This document shows, in pieces, positions 31,622-41,094 of a stretch of 64,000 nucleotides of DNA. Where the stretch lies: contig JAHBYU010000002.1 of the NCBI GenBank assembly GCA_019635775.1, forward strand, positions 1 through 64,000, written 5' to 3'. Every line of letters begins with the position of its first letter. Position 1 is the stretch's first letter. The stretch is from Rhizobiaceae bacterium (GTDB taxonomy: Bacteria; Pseudomonadota; Alphaproteobacteria; Rhizobiales; Rhizobiaceae). A program made the translations under genes and the position numbers. The notes under the pieces are model-generated. The model had not been told where the DNA came from. It worked only from the letters and a program-made list of their open reading frames with translations, and did not search any database.

Positions 31622-33621
31622 TGGATAGAAGGTCGGGAGCGGCGACGGAACCGCGCTTCGGCGCACAGGTCACCGATGACGGCGTTCGGTTCGCAGTGTG
31701 GTCGAGCGCAGCCGAGCGCATGTGGGTTTCGCTCTTCAAAACCGCTGGATACGACGAACTAGACCGACTTGAACTAGCGCGTGGCGAAGACGGCTTGTTT
31801 TCGCTCCTTGTTCCTGGCCTCAAGCAAGGTGCTCACTACGGCTTTCGCGCTGACGGGCGATACGCTCCCGAACAGGGGTTCTGGTTCGATCCGGCCAAGC
31901 TCTTGATGGACCCATACGCACTGTCGATAAGCTTGCCCTATCGATACAACGCGCTGATGGCGGCGCAGCGCTGGCAGCAGGTCGATACAGCCCCGATGAT
32001 GCCGAAGGCAATTGTCGTGGCGCCGACTGTTGCCGAGACCAGGCCGCCAGTATTCACCTCCGGCAAACTCATCTACGAGCTCAATGTTCGCGGTTTCTCC
32101 CGTATGCATCCCGATGTGCGGCCCGAGCTGCGCGGGACACTGTCTGCTCTTCGCGAACCTGCAGTCTTGGAACATCTGAAGAGACTTGGGGTAGGTGCCG
32201 TCGAATTGATGCCGATCACGGCGTCCATGAATGAGCGGCACCTGCAGCCGCTCGGGTTGAGAAACGCGTGGGGCTACAATCCGGTGACATTTATGGCGCT
32301 GGATCCCGATATTGCTCCGGGTGGATGGTTGGAATTGCGCCAAACCGTTGCGGCACTCCACGAGGAGGGCATTGGCACCATCCTGGACCTGGTCTTCAAC
32401 CACACGGCCGAGAGTGACGTTGAGGGTCCGACCGTCTCGCTGCGCGGGCTCGACAATCTGGCTTACTACCGTCACGACAACGAAGGCAGGCTTGTGAATG
32501 ATACCGGCACAGGAAACACGGTAGCCTGTGACCATCCCGTTATGCGCGAGATGATCGTCGACAGCCTGCGCGCCTTCGTGAACTATGCCGGCGTCGACGG
32601 TTTCCGTTTCGATCTGGCGACCATCCTCGGGCGGACGACGCACGGTTTCGATGCGCAGGCGCCACTTTTTGAAACGATTGCTGCTGATCCGGTGCTTTCA
32701 GATCGCATCTTGGTGGCAGAACCCTGGGACATAGGTCCAGGCGGTTATCAGTTGGGCAATTTCTCCGAACGGTTTCTCGAATGGAACGACCGCTATCGCG
32801 ATGACGTCAGGCGGTTCTGGCGTGGTGATCGTGACACGATCGGCACGCTGGCAACCCGGCTTGCGGGATCGTCGGATATCTTTGGAAGGCGTCACGAGAC
32901 CCAGATGACGCGCACGGTCAATTTCGTCGCTGCTCATGATGGCATGACCCTGGCCGATGCTTGCGCCTATGAGCGCAAGCACAACGAAGCAAATGGGGAA
33001 GAGAATCGCGACGGCCACAACGAGAATTTTTCTTGGAACAACGGGGTCGAAGGCGAAACGGCCGACGAGGAAATTGTCGCGCGGCGCCGACGCGATATCA
33101 AGGCACTGCTCAGCACCCTGTTCCTTTCGCGTGGAACGATCATGCTGACAGCCGGCGATGAGTTCGGCCGGACGCAAAAAGGAAACAACAACGCGTACGC
33201 GCAGGACAACGAGTTGACATGGCTGGATTGGGAGCGGCGTGACACCGATCTTGAGGCTTTCGCTTTCAGGCTTGGCGAACTGCGCAATACCGCTCCGGGG
33301 CTTACGACCACTGCATTGCTCTCGGGCGCGAAAATCAATGGAGTGGCCGATGTCGAGTGGCTTTCCGAAACGGGAGAGCCGTTGCAGACCGGGCAGTGGG
33401 AGGAACCGGACCGGCGCCGACTTTGCATGCTTCTTGCCGGGGGAACGGAAAGCGGTGGTCGGCTAGCGATCATGATCAATGGTGCTGCGGAAGGGGTTTC
33501 CTTCTGTTTGCCGTTGCGCGATGAATTCGAATGGCGGCTGATCCTGCCTTGCCAGGGAGATCAGCCAGGGATCAGATGGGACGTGACCGGTCGGACGGTC
33601 GCGATAGCGATCGAGCGATAG
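31621..33621 (+). CDS. glgX: Glycogen debranching enzyme
   Basis: Cleaves alpha-1,6 branches of phosphorylase-limited glycogen. The 666-residue GH13_11 protein has an N-terminal CBM48 (GAQVTDDGVRFAVWSSAAERMWVSLF), a barrel with GVDGFRFDLATILGR (nucleophile Asp), ILVAEPWDIGPGGYQ (acid/base Glu) and NFVAAHDGMTLAD (third Asp), and the long NEANGEENRDGHNEN loop typical of GlgX/TreX. Its ATG overlaps the pgm stop by 1 nt. Confidence 0.96.
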
Positions 33622-33644
33622 CGGGTCGCCGAAGAGGTTTGCCG

Positions 33645-35279
33645 ATGGGTGACTCGCAAGGCGATCCGGACTGGTGGCGCGGCTGCGCGATATACCAGGT
33701 CTATCCGCGCTCATTTCAGGATACGACTGGCGACGGCAGCGGAGACCTGAAAGGCGTTACGCAACGCATGGGCCATATCGCTTCGTTGGGCGTGGATGCG
33801 ATCTGGCTGTCCCCCTTCTTCAAGTCACCGATGGCGGACATGGGCTACGACGTCTCCGACTACACGGCGGTCGATCCCATGTTCGGCTCGATGGAAGATT
33901 TTGACGCGCTGGTCGAGGAAGCTCACCGGCGTGGTCTGAAAGTCATCATCGATCAGGTACTCTCCCACACCTCCGACAGGCATGCCTGGTTCGCGGAAAG
34001 CCGAGCAGACCGCATCAATCCAAAGGCCGATTGGTATGTCTGGGCGGATGCGAGGCCCGATGGCGGCGCACCGAACAATTGGCTTTCAGTCTTTGGCGGA
34101 TCGGCCTGGGAATGGGATTCTGTCCGGCGACAATACTACATGCACAATTTCCTGGCCGCACAACCCGATCTCAACTTTCACAATCCGGAGGTTCAGGATG
34201 CTTTGCTGGATGCAGTGCGGTTCTGGCTGGAGCGCGGCGTAGACGGCTTTCGGCTGGATACGGTCAACTACTACTTTCAGGATCGCTGGCTGAGGAGCAA
34301 TCCCCCTGTCGCCGAAGCCGCCGCAGGTACGATCGGCGAAACCAATCCGTACCTTTACCAGCTGCATCTTTTCGACAAGTCGCAGACGGAGAATCTCGAT
34401 TTTCTGAAGCGTTTTCGCTCCCTGCTCGACGAATACGAAGGCCGAGCATCAGTCGGCGAGGTGGGCGATGAGACGCGTTCGTTGCAGACGGTCGCGGAAT
34501 ATACCAGCGGCGGCCAGCGACTGAACATGTGCTACACCTTCGACATGCTGGGGCAGGAGTTTTCCGCTGCCTATGTCCGGGACCGCGTTGAAGCCTACGA
34601 ACGCAAAGTCGCCGATGGGTGGGTTTGCTGGGCTTTCTCCAACCACGACGTTGTTCGCCATGTATCGCGGTGGGTGCGCCTTGGCGAGGATTTCGATGCC
34701 GTCGCAAAATTCGCCATTACTGTGCTCGGCTGCATGCGCGGTTCCATCTGTCTTTACCAGGGCGAGGAATTGGGACTGACCGAAGCCGAGATCGCCTTCG
34801 AGGATTTGCGCGATCCCTATGGAATTCGTTTCTGGCCGGGTTTTAAAGGAAGGGACGGCTGCCGCACGCCGATGGTATGGGAGGTCGAGGCCGACAACGC
34901 CGGCTTTTCGACCGGCAAGCCGTGGCTTCCGATATCGCGTGAGCATCTGGGACGTTCTGCGGACGTCCAAAGTGGAAGCCCCGCCTCGGTTCTTTCGCAT
35001 TACCGGGCGGTACTTGCCTTAAGGAAAAGCCGGCCCGCGCTGGTCAAAGGGTCCATCAAGTTCATTGACGGTGATGACGAGGTGCTTGCGTTCTTCCGCG
35101 AGGCAAAAGCGGAAAAGCTCGTCTGCGTCTTCAATTTCTCCTCGGAGGAGAAGCGCTGGACGTTGCCGGGAGGGACGCTGGTCTTTGAGGAATTCGACCT
35201 TGGCGAGCGACATGCAAGGTTGGAGGGGATGCAGATAACGCTGCCGCCACGCGGTTGCTTCCTGGGCCGCGTTCTCTAG
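33645..35279 (+). CDS. GH13 alpha-glucosidase (oligo-1,6-glucosidase-like)
   Basis: A 544-residue GH13 enzyme of the alpha-glucosidase/oligo-glucosidase group. It starts DWWRGCAIYQVYPRSFQDTTGDGSGDLKGV; catalytic regions are GVDGFRLDTVNYYF (Asp), ASVGEVGD (Glu) and FSNHDVVRH (Asp), and it ends with a small beta domain. There is no signal peptide, so it acts in the cytoplasm, probably on the short oligosaccharides left by GlgX and GlgP or on imported disaccharides. It starts 23 nt after glgX, and ATG 33645 is the natural family start. It is the last gene before the small RNA on the opposite strand. Confidence 0.93.
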   Translation: MGDSQGDPDWWRGCAIYQVYPRSFQDTTGDGSGDLKGVTQRMGHIASLGVDAIWLSPFFKSPMADMGYDVSDYTAVDPMFGSMEDFDALVEEAHRRGLKVIIDQVLSHTSDRHAWFAESRADRINPKADWYVWADARPDGGAPNNWLSVFGGSAWEWDSVRRQYYMHNFLAAQPDLNFHNPEVQDALLDAVRFWLERGVDGFRLDTVNYYFQDRWLRSNPPVAEAAAGTIGETNPYLYQLHLFDKSQTENLDFLKRFRSLLDEYEGRASVGEVGDETRSLQTVAEYTSGGQRLNMCYTFDMLGQEFSAAYVRDRVEAYERKVADGWVCWAFSNHDVVRHVSRWVRLGEDFDAVAKFAITVLGCMRGSICLYQGEELGLTEAEIAFEDLRDPYGIRFWPGFKGRDGCRTPMVWEVEADNAGFSTGKPWLPISREHLGRSADVQSGSPASVLSHYRAVLALRKSRPALVKGSIKFIDGDDEVLAFFREAKAEKLVCVFNFSSEEKRWTLPGGTLVFEEFDLGERHARLEGMQITLPPRGCFLGRVL

Positions 35280-35301
35280 GCAAGCTTTATCGCCAGAAAT
35301 G

Positions 35302-35335
35302 AAAAGGCCCGCCGGGGGAGGAGGTCCGGCAGGCC
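35302..35335 (-). terminator. Rho-independent terminator of the anti-SD small RNA
   Basis: GGCCTGCCGG (35326-35335) pairs with CCGGCGGGCC (35306-35315), with the 10-nt anti-SD motif as loop and a TTTTC tail. Terminator and third target-binding loop are thus the same hairpin. Confidence 0.8.
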
Positions 35336-35410
35336 TGATCTGAAACGCGGCACGGGAGGAGGTGTACCGCATTCGTCACTGACTCTCTGGGAGGAGGTAG
35401 ATCGTCAGTA
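35302..35410 (-). ncRNA. Trans-acting small RNA with three anti-Shine-Dalgarno hairpin loops (alpha-r14/NfeR1-like)
   Basis: On the minus strand the 10-mer ACCTCCTCCC occurs three times (35389-35398, 35354-35363, 35316-35325), each forming the whole loop of a hairpin. Stem 1: 35378-35388 with 35399-35409 (6 bp, 2-nt internal mismatch, 3 bp). Stem 2: 35347-35353 with 35364-35370 (7 bp, one G-U). Stem 3: 35306-35315 with 35326-35335 (10 bp, one G-U), followed by TTTT as an intrinsic terminator. A promoter (TTGCAT/17/ATAGGT) places the 5' end near 35410, about 109 nt in all. The alpha-r14 rhizobial sRNAs are known for such motifs; family membership is inferred from structure. Confidence 0.85.
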
Positions 35411-35416
35411 ACACTG

Positions 35417-35445
35417 ACCTATCCGATTGCTCACGGATGATGCAA
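35417..35445 (-). promoter_or_regulatory. Putative promoter of the small RNA
   Basis: Minus-strand TTGCAT (35440-35445), 17-nt spacer, ATAGGT (35417-35422). The predicted start about 7 nt beyond the -10 box coincides with the base of hairpin 1, which supports the assignment. The -10 box is a weak match. Confidence 0.5.
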
Positions 35446-35549
35446 GCATTATTTCTGCATAGCAGATGTGCATTACCGGCCATGTCACGCGGCTACACCG
35501 TGCTCGACCAGTCGGCGAATGCCAGAAAAGCCCTAAGTCCTTGGAATAC

Positions 35550-35626
35550 TGGTCGGAGTGGCAGGATTTGAACCTGCGACCCCATCGTCCCGAACGATGT
35601 GCGCTACCAGACTGCGCTACACTCCG
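35550..35626 (-). tRNA. tRNA-Pro (anticodon CGG)
   Basis: A complete 77-nt tRNA on the minus strand. The acceptor stem CGGAGTG pairs with CACTCCG, the encoded end is CCA, and the anticodon stem CATCG/CGATG encloses the 7-nt loop TTCGGGA, giving anticodon CGG. The T-arm contains GGTTCAAATCC. Confidence 0.96.
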
Positions 35627-35640
35627 CGACCAGACGCGGG

Positions 35641-35669
35641 CTTATAGCCGCGCGGTTTTCATACTGCAA
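35641..35669 (-). promoter_or_regulatory. Putative promoter of tRNA-Pro
   Basis: Minus-strand TTGCAG (35664-35669), 17-nt spacer and TATAAG (35641-35646), 14 nt upstream of the mature tRNA. Spacing and boxes fit a sigma-70-type promoter well. Confidence 0.6.
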
Positions 35670-35789
35670 GCGCTCGGGAATGCGTTTTTGATCCCGGCTC
35701 CGGGTTCACGGCGCTTTTCGGTTTTAAGTACGGACGACACCCCTTATACGGCATCGACGGTCACCGGATGAACGAAGGACCGCTTATTT

Positions 35790-37331
35790 TTGAGCCAGGA
35801 GCTTGCATCGTTGTCGTTCAACATCGTCGGAGACGCAGTTCCGAACAGCTTTCTTTTTGAGACGAGCGCCTTGATCAAGCCTAGCGGGTTTCGCGAATAT
35901 GATGCGCGCTGGTGGTTTGGCCATCCCGGTTCTGACAGGCCGCCGGAACTCAATCTTGTTGGGGTTCAGGCATTGGGCATGGGGCTGGCGACCCTGATCC
36001 GACGCCGAGGCATCGGTCCCGACATCGTTGTCGGGCATGATTTCCGCAGCTATTCGCTTTCGATCAAGCTTGCTCTGGTGTCCGGACTGATGGCTGCGGG
36101 CGGCCGGGTAATCGACATCGGGCTGGCTCTATCGCCGATGGCGTATTTTGCGCAGTTTGCATTGGATACGCCCTCGGTTGCCATGGTGACCGCCTCGCAC
36201 AACGAAAATGGCTGGACAGGCGTAAAGATGGGAGCCGAACGTCCCCTGACATTTGGACCGGACGAGATGTCGGCCCTCAAGGAAATAGTGCTCGCAGGTG
36301 ATTTCGATCAGGTGAGCGGTGGAGCCTACGAGTTCGTGCAGGATTTCCGCAACGCCTATTTGGGAGACCTGACGAAAGGCAAGAAGATCGCGCGCAAATT
36401 GCGGGTTGTCGCGGCCTGCGGTAACGGTACTGCCGGGGCTTTCGCGCCGGAAGCGCTTGAGCGGATCGGCTGCGAGGTGATCCCCCTGGACACCGAACTC
36501 GATCACACTTTCCCGCACTACAACCCGAATCCCGAGGACATGCAGATGTTGCATGCCATCCGCGACAAGGTGCTTGAAACGGGCGCCGACATCGGTCTGG
36601 GTTTCGATGGCGATGGGGATCGTTGTGGCGTGGTCGACAATCTCGGCAACGAGATATTTGCCGACAAGGTCGGCGTCATGCTGGCGCGCGATATTTCGAC
36701 ACTGCATGCCGGCGCAAGGTTCGTGGTCGATGTGAAATCGACGGGACTTTTCCAGACAGACCCTGTGCTGAAGGAGAATTGCGCAGTTACCGACTACTGG
36801 AAGACTGGTCATTCCTACATCAAAAGGCGGGTGTCGGAGCTTGCCGCCGTCGCGGGTTTCGAGAAGTCGGGCCACTTCTTTTTCAATCCGCCTATAGGTC
36901 GCGGTTATGATGATGGCCTGGTAACCGCAATTGCAATCTGCGAGATGATGGACAGGAACCCGGGCAAGTCGATGGCCGAGCTCTACGCGGCGCTTCCGGT
37001 TACCTATGGGACACCGACGATGTCTCCGCACTGCGACGATGACGTGAAGTACGATGTGGTTGCTCGTGTCACTTCCGATTTTCTCGAAATGAAGGAGCGT
37101 GGAGAACCGTTGGCAAACCAGGCGATCACGGACATCGTGACTGTGAACGGCGTTCGCATCGTCGCCGAAGACGGGACGTGGGGCCTTGTGCGAGCTTCGT
37201 CGAACAAGCCTGAGCTTGTAGTGGTGGTCGAGAGCCCGGTTTCGGCCGAACGGCGTCGTGAGATGTTCGAAAGTGTCGATTCAATTCTGCGGCGCAATCC
37301 CGAGGTCGGCGCCTACAATCAGACTTTTTGA
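35790..37331 (+). CDS. Phosphomannomutase/phosphoglucomutase
   Basis: An alpha-D-phosphohexomutase, up to 513 residues, probably converting mannose-6-phosphate to mannose-1-phosphate. Motifs are the phospho-Ser loop VTASHNENGWTGVKMG, the metal loop GFDGDGDRCGVVDN, the sugar loop EKSGHFFF and the phosphate loop VRASSNKPELVVVVE. The start is uncertain: no ATG is in frame near the N-terminus. TTG 35790 gives the longest form, while TTG 35811 has AGGAG about 9 nt upstream. The conserved part begins at ALIKPSGFREYDARW. It lies 23 nt before the guanylyltransferase fusion, a GDP-mannose pathway pairing. Confidence 0.9.
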   Translation: MSQELASLSFNIVGDAVPNSFLFETSALIKPSGFREYDARWWFGHPGSDRPPELNLVGVQALGMGLATLIRRRGIGPDIVVGHDFRSYSLSIKLALVSGLMAAGGRVIDIGLALSPMAYFAQFALDTPSVAMVTASHNENGWTGVKMGAERPLTFGPDEMSALKEIVLAGDFDQVSGGAYEFVQDFRNAYLGDLTKGKKIARKLRVVAACGNGTAGAFAPEALERIGCEVIPLDTELDHTFPHYNPNPEDMQMLHAIRDKVLETGADIGLGFDGDGDRCGVVDNLGNEIFADKVGVMLARDISTLHAGARFVVDVKSTGLFQTDPVLKENCAVTDYWKTGHSYIKRRVSELAAVAGFEKSGHFFFNPPIGRGYDDGLVTAIAICEMMDRNPGKSMAELYAALPVTYGTPTMSPHCDDDVKYDVVARVTSDFLEMKERGEPLANQAITDIVTVNGVRIVAEDGTWGLVRASSNKPELVVVVESPVSAERRREMFESVDSILRRNPEVGAYNQTF

Positions 37332-37354
37332 GATCGGGGATCAGAGGCTGCAGA

Positions 37355-39592
37355 ATGGCTGAAAAGATCGTCGGCTTTGTAATGAGTGGTGGCGTGGGCT
37401 CGCGGCTGTGGCCTTTGTCGCGTGAAGACAACCCCAAGCAGTTTCACGATTTTGCAGGCGACGGCTCGATGCTTGCGAAAACGCTCAGGCGGCTTGCTGC
37501 CAGAGCGGCAGGGGAGGCCCCTATCTATCTCATTGCGGCCGAGAAGCATGCAGAGCGAGTTCGCGCTGATCTTGCTGGGGTCGACGTCGCAGGTGGAGGT
37601 GCGATCTTCGAACCGATTGGACGCAACACGGCTGCAGCGGTTGCGGTGGCAACCCTGAAAACCCTTGAAGATCATGGCGACGCGGTCATGCTCGTCGTAC
37701 CGTCAGATCACGAAATCTCTACGGACGCGCAGTTCTGGCAGACGATCGAACAAGGTATTCCTGCAGCGCTGGATGGCCGTGTCGTCGTCTTCGGAAAGAA
37801 GCCTACCATTCCCGAGACTGGCTACGGCTACATCGAAGTTCTGAATGGTGACGGCGTATGTGACGTATCGCGTTTCGTGGAAAAACCCGATCTCGCCACT
37901 GCCCAACAATACGTCGCGGCAGGGACTTTCTACTGGAATACGGGCATCTTCCTTTTTCGGGCCGGCACGATGCGCGACGCGTTCAAAAGGTACAGGCCCG
38001 ACATATGGGATGCGGCTGAACGCGCCTTCTCTTCCGCAACACGCGATCTGTCAGGCCTCTATCTGCCGCTCGACCTCTACACGGAGGTTCCATCAACCTC
38101 GATTGACTACGCTGTCATGGAGAAGGCCGAGCGCATCGCGATGGTGCCTGCCGGTTTCCGATGGAACGATCTCGGTTCGTGGCAGTCGCTTCTTGATGTC
38201 GGACCCGCAGACAACGACGGTAACGTGATCGTCGGCGATGTGGTGGCCATCGATTGCGAGAACTCGTATTTCCGCAGCGAGGGCGGACTGGTCTCGGCCA
38301 TGGGCTTGCGCAACATGGCCATCGTGTCGACGCCGGATGCGACGTTCGTAGCGCCGGTGAGCCACAGTCAGAACGTCAAGGCGATTGTCGAACAGCTGGA
38401 AAAAAGCGGCAGGCTCGAAACTCGTTTCACGCCCGCCCCTGACAGGGTTCTTGTCAGCGGAGCGTGGCGTCGGCGGGTACATCACTGGCTGTTCGACGAG
38501 ACGCTGCCGCTTTGGTCTAGCAAGGGCGTGGACGATGTCCATGGTGGTTTTCACGAAGTGCTCGGCTTTGACGGGCTGCCGAAGTCGAGGCCAAAACGGA
38601 TGCGCACCATGGCGCGGCAGGTTTATGCCTTTGCTGTGGCTGGCGCGCGTGGCTGGGATGGCCCATCCGACCGGTTGATCGCGCATGGGCTGGCGTTCAT
38701 GGCGCGTGCCGGCCGCACGGATCGTGGTGGCTGGGTGCGGACATTGAGTGTCGATGGCAGCGTGTTGGATCCTGTCGAAGATGCCTACGACCAGAGTTGC
38801 GTTCTGCTCGCGCTTGCATGGGCGCATCTGTGCGGCAACGAAGATGCGCGCAGGCTTGGCGAAGAAACGTTCGCATTCCTCGATCGGCACCTGGAGGATT
38901 CGACAGCCGGAGGCTATATGGAAACGCCGGCAGGCGATTCAACGCGCAGGTCCAACCCGCATATGCATCTGCTGGAGGCGTTCCTAGCATGGCATACGGT
39001 CACTGGCGATGCGCGCCATCTTGAGCGGGCAGGTCGTGTCATCGAGCTATTCAAGCGACACTTCTTCGACGTGGACAGTTGGACGCTCGGCGAGTTCTTC
39101 GACGGAAACTGGAATCCCGAGGCCGGCGAAGCCGGTATTTGGACCGAACCCGGCCACCACTTCGAATGGGCGTCGCTGCTGGTGGACTACGCTGCGAAAA
39201 GCGGCGACACGCAACTTAATGCCTATGCGCGAAAGCTCTATGCGTCGGCTATTGCAAATGGTTTGAATCGAGCGACAGGTCTCGCCTATGCATCCGTTTC
39301 GCGACAGGGCATTCCGATGGACCGGATTTCCCGCAGTTGGCCGCAGGCGGAGGCGATCAAGGCTGCGCTGGCGCTTGATGGCACAGACGGACCTGACCTG
39401 AAACCGGAAGTTGAGGCACGGGTCGGGCGACTGTTCCGATGGCACATCGATCCGGCGCCGACCGGTCTCTGGATAGATCGCATAGACGAGCGAGGGCGAT
39501 CGCTGGCGACAGAAGTTCCGGCCAGCATTTTCTATCATCTGGTCAGCGCGTTGACGCAATATCTCGATGGCACTGAAGAACGCCCTCAGTAG
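37355..39592 (+). CDS. Mannose-1-phosphate guanylyltransferase fused to AGE-family epimerase/isomerase
   Basis: A 745-residue two-domain protein. Residues 1-~355 are a GDP-mannose pyrophosphorylase: [20 protein letters not shown] at 11-30, then [35 protein letters not shown] and [13 protein letters not shown]. Residues ~365-745 are an (alpha/alpha)6 barrel of the N-acylglucosamine 2-epimerase (AGE) superfamily, with [15 protein letters not shown] and the catalytic-His segment [15 protein letters not shown] near 600. The AGE half probably acts as a mannose-6-phosphate isomerase in place of the usual cupin domain of ManC/AlgA-type fusions. ATG 37355 follows AGAGGCTGCAG. It converges on betB with a 7-nt overlap. 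Confidence 0.9.
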   Translation: MAEKIVGFVMSGGVGSRLWPLSREDNPKQFHDFAGDGSMLAKTLRRLAARAAGEAPIYLIAAEKHAERVRADLAGVDVAGGGAIFEPIGRNTAAAVAVATLKTLEDHGDAVMLVVPSDHEISTDAQFWQTIEQGIPAALDGRVVVFGKKPTIPETGYGYIEVLNGDGVCDVSRFVEKPDLATAQQYVAAGTFYWNTGIFLFRAGTMRDAFKRYRPDIWDAAERAFSSATRDLSGLYLPLDLYTEVPSTSIDYAVMEKAERIAMVPAGFRWNDLGSWQSLLDVGPADNDGNVIVGDVVAIDCENSYFRSEGGLVSAMGLRNMAIVSTPDATFVAPVSHSQNVKAIVEQLEKSGRLETRFTPAPDRVLVSGAWRRRVHHWLFDETLPLWSSKGVDDVHGGFHEVLGFDGLPKSRPKRMRTMARQVYAFAVAGARGWDGPSDRLIAHGLAFMARAGRTDRGGWVRTLSVDGSVLDPVEDAYDQSCVLLALAWAHLCGNEDARRLGEETFAFLDRHLEDSTAGGYMETPAGDSTRRSNPHMHLLEAFLAWHTVTGDARHLERAGRVIELFKRHFFDVDSWTLGEFFDGNWNPEAGEAGIWTEPGHHFEWASLLVDYAAKSGDTQLNAYARKLYASAIANGLNRATGLAYASVSRQGIPMDRISRSWPQAEAIKAALALDGTDGPDLKPEVEARVGRLFRWHIDPAPTGLWIDRIDERGRSLATEVPASIFYHLVSALTQYLDGTEERPQ

Positions 39593-41049
39593 GGGCTCGC
39601 CACGTCCCCCGTCTCGACATAGACCGACTTGAGCTGGGAATAATGGTCGAGCGCTGCGAGTGAGTTCTCACGGCCTATGCCCGACTGCTTGTAGCCTCCG
39701 AACGGTATTTCGACAGGCGCGAGATTGTAGTTGTTGATCCAGCAGGAGCCGGCCTGAAGCTCTGCGATGACGCGATGGGCGCGCGGCAGGTCGCGTGTGA
39801 AGACACCAGCGGAAAGGCCATATTCCGTGTCGTTGGCGCGTGTGACCACCTCGTCCTCGCTTGCGAACCTCAGGACGGACATGACCGGGCCGAAGATTTC
39901 TTCCCGCGCGATGCGCATCCCATCGGAGACGTCTGTAAAGATGGTCGGTTCTACGAAGAAGCCTCCCTCGAAGCCCTGAAGCGATGGAACTGCTCCGCCA
40001 TAATGCAGCGTCGCTCCTTCTTCCTTGCCAATGGTGATGTAGGACAGAACCTTCTCGTGCTGGGCCTTGTTGATCAGAGGACCCATCTGTGTGTCCGGAT
40101 CGAGCGGATCACCGATGCGGATTGCTTTTGTGCGCTCTGTCAGGCGGTCGACAAAGCGGTCATGTAGTCCTTCCTGCACGAACACGCGTGTTCCGTTGGA
40201 GCAGACCTGTCCGGTAGAGTAGAAATTGGCCAGCATGGCGCCGCCAACCGCGTTCTCGATGTCGGCGTCATCAAAGATAATGAGGGGAGACTTGCCGCCA
40301 AGTTCCATTGTGGCGTGTTTCATCAATGATCCGGCGAGGCCTAGAACCTTACGGCCTGTCGGTACCGAGCCGGTGAGCGAGACTTTCGCGACGACGGGAT
40401 GGCTGGCAAGCGCGTGGCCGACGTCGCCATATCCTTGCACTACATTGAAAAGACCTGCTGGCAGTCCGGCCTCGGCATAGATTTCGGCAAGTGCGAGCGC
40501 AGAAAGAGGCGTGTTTTCCGACGGCTTGAATACCATCGCGTTGCCCATTGCCAGCGCTGGGGCGGATTTCCAACCCGCGCCTTGTATTGGATAGTTCCAG
40601 GCACCGATACCTACGCAGACGCCGAGCGGCTCGCGACGCGTATAAGCGAAGGATCCGCCAAAATCGACATAATCCCCGTTGAAGCTGGCTACCGCGCCAC
40701 CAAAAAACTCGAGCGCATCGGCGGCGGATGCCGGATCGGCCACGAGCGTTTCCTGTATGGCCTTGCCCGTATCCAGAGTCTCGATCCGCGCCAGTTCATC
40801 GTTCCGTGCGCGCAGGATGTCGGCTGCGCGACGCAGAACGCGTCCACGCTCGACGGGTTTGAGTCTCGCCCATGCTGGCTGCGCTTCGCGAGCGGCCTCA
40901 ACAGCCAGTTCCACGATATTTTCCGTGGCGGAATGAAGCGTTGCGACAATCTCGCCCGTTGCGGGATAGATCACCGGTATCGGTTTGCCACGTTCGTCAT
41001 CGACGAAGCTGCCGTTGATGTAGTGCGATGCCTGGGGCTGGGCCTTCAT
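39586..41049 (-). CDS. betB: Betaine aldehyde dehydrogenase
   Basis: NAD(P)-dependent oxidation of betaine aldehyde to glycine betaine. The 487-residue ALDH has the cofactor segment [10 protein letters not shown], catalytic Glu in [10 protein letters not shown], catalytic Cys in [14 protein letters not shown] and the C-terminal [14 protein letters not shown]. It is the last gene of the bet operon, 45 nt after betA. It is cytoplasmic and serves osmoprotection and choline catabolism. Confidence 0.95.
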   Translation of the reverse strand: MKAQPQASHYINGSFVDDERGKPIPVIYPATGEIVATLHSATENIVELAVEAAREAQPAWARLKPVERGRVLRRAADILRARNDELARIETLDTGKAIQETLVADPASAADALEFFGGAVASFNGDYVDFGGSFAYTRREPLGVCVGIGAWNYPIQGAGWKSAPALAMGNAMVFKPSENTPLSALALAEIYAEAGLPAGLFNVVQGYGDVGHALASHPVVAKVSLTGSVPTGRKVLGLAGSLMKHATMELGGKSPLIIFDDADIENAVGGAMLANFYSTGQVCSNGTRVFVQEGLHDRFVDRLTERTKAIRIGDPLDPDTQMGPLINKAQHEKVLSYITIGKEEGATLHYGGAVPSLQGFEGGFFVEPTIFTDVSDGMRIAREEIFGPVMSVLRFASEDEVVTRANDTEYGLSAGVFTRDLPRAHRVIAELQAGSCWINNYNLAPVEIPFGGYKQSGIGRENSLAALDHYSQLKSVYVETGDVASPY

Positions 41050-41094
41050 CCGAAACTCCTTGCCGATAATTGTCAGCTTAGCACGTTTGTCGGG

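Noticed and set aside
35316-35398. Three 10-bp direct repeats considered as a CRISPR-like or tandem-repeat array
   Set aside because: The repeats are only 10 bp, spacing is irregular (38 and 35 nt), there are no cas genes, and each repeat is the loop of a separate hairpin, which fits a small RNA.
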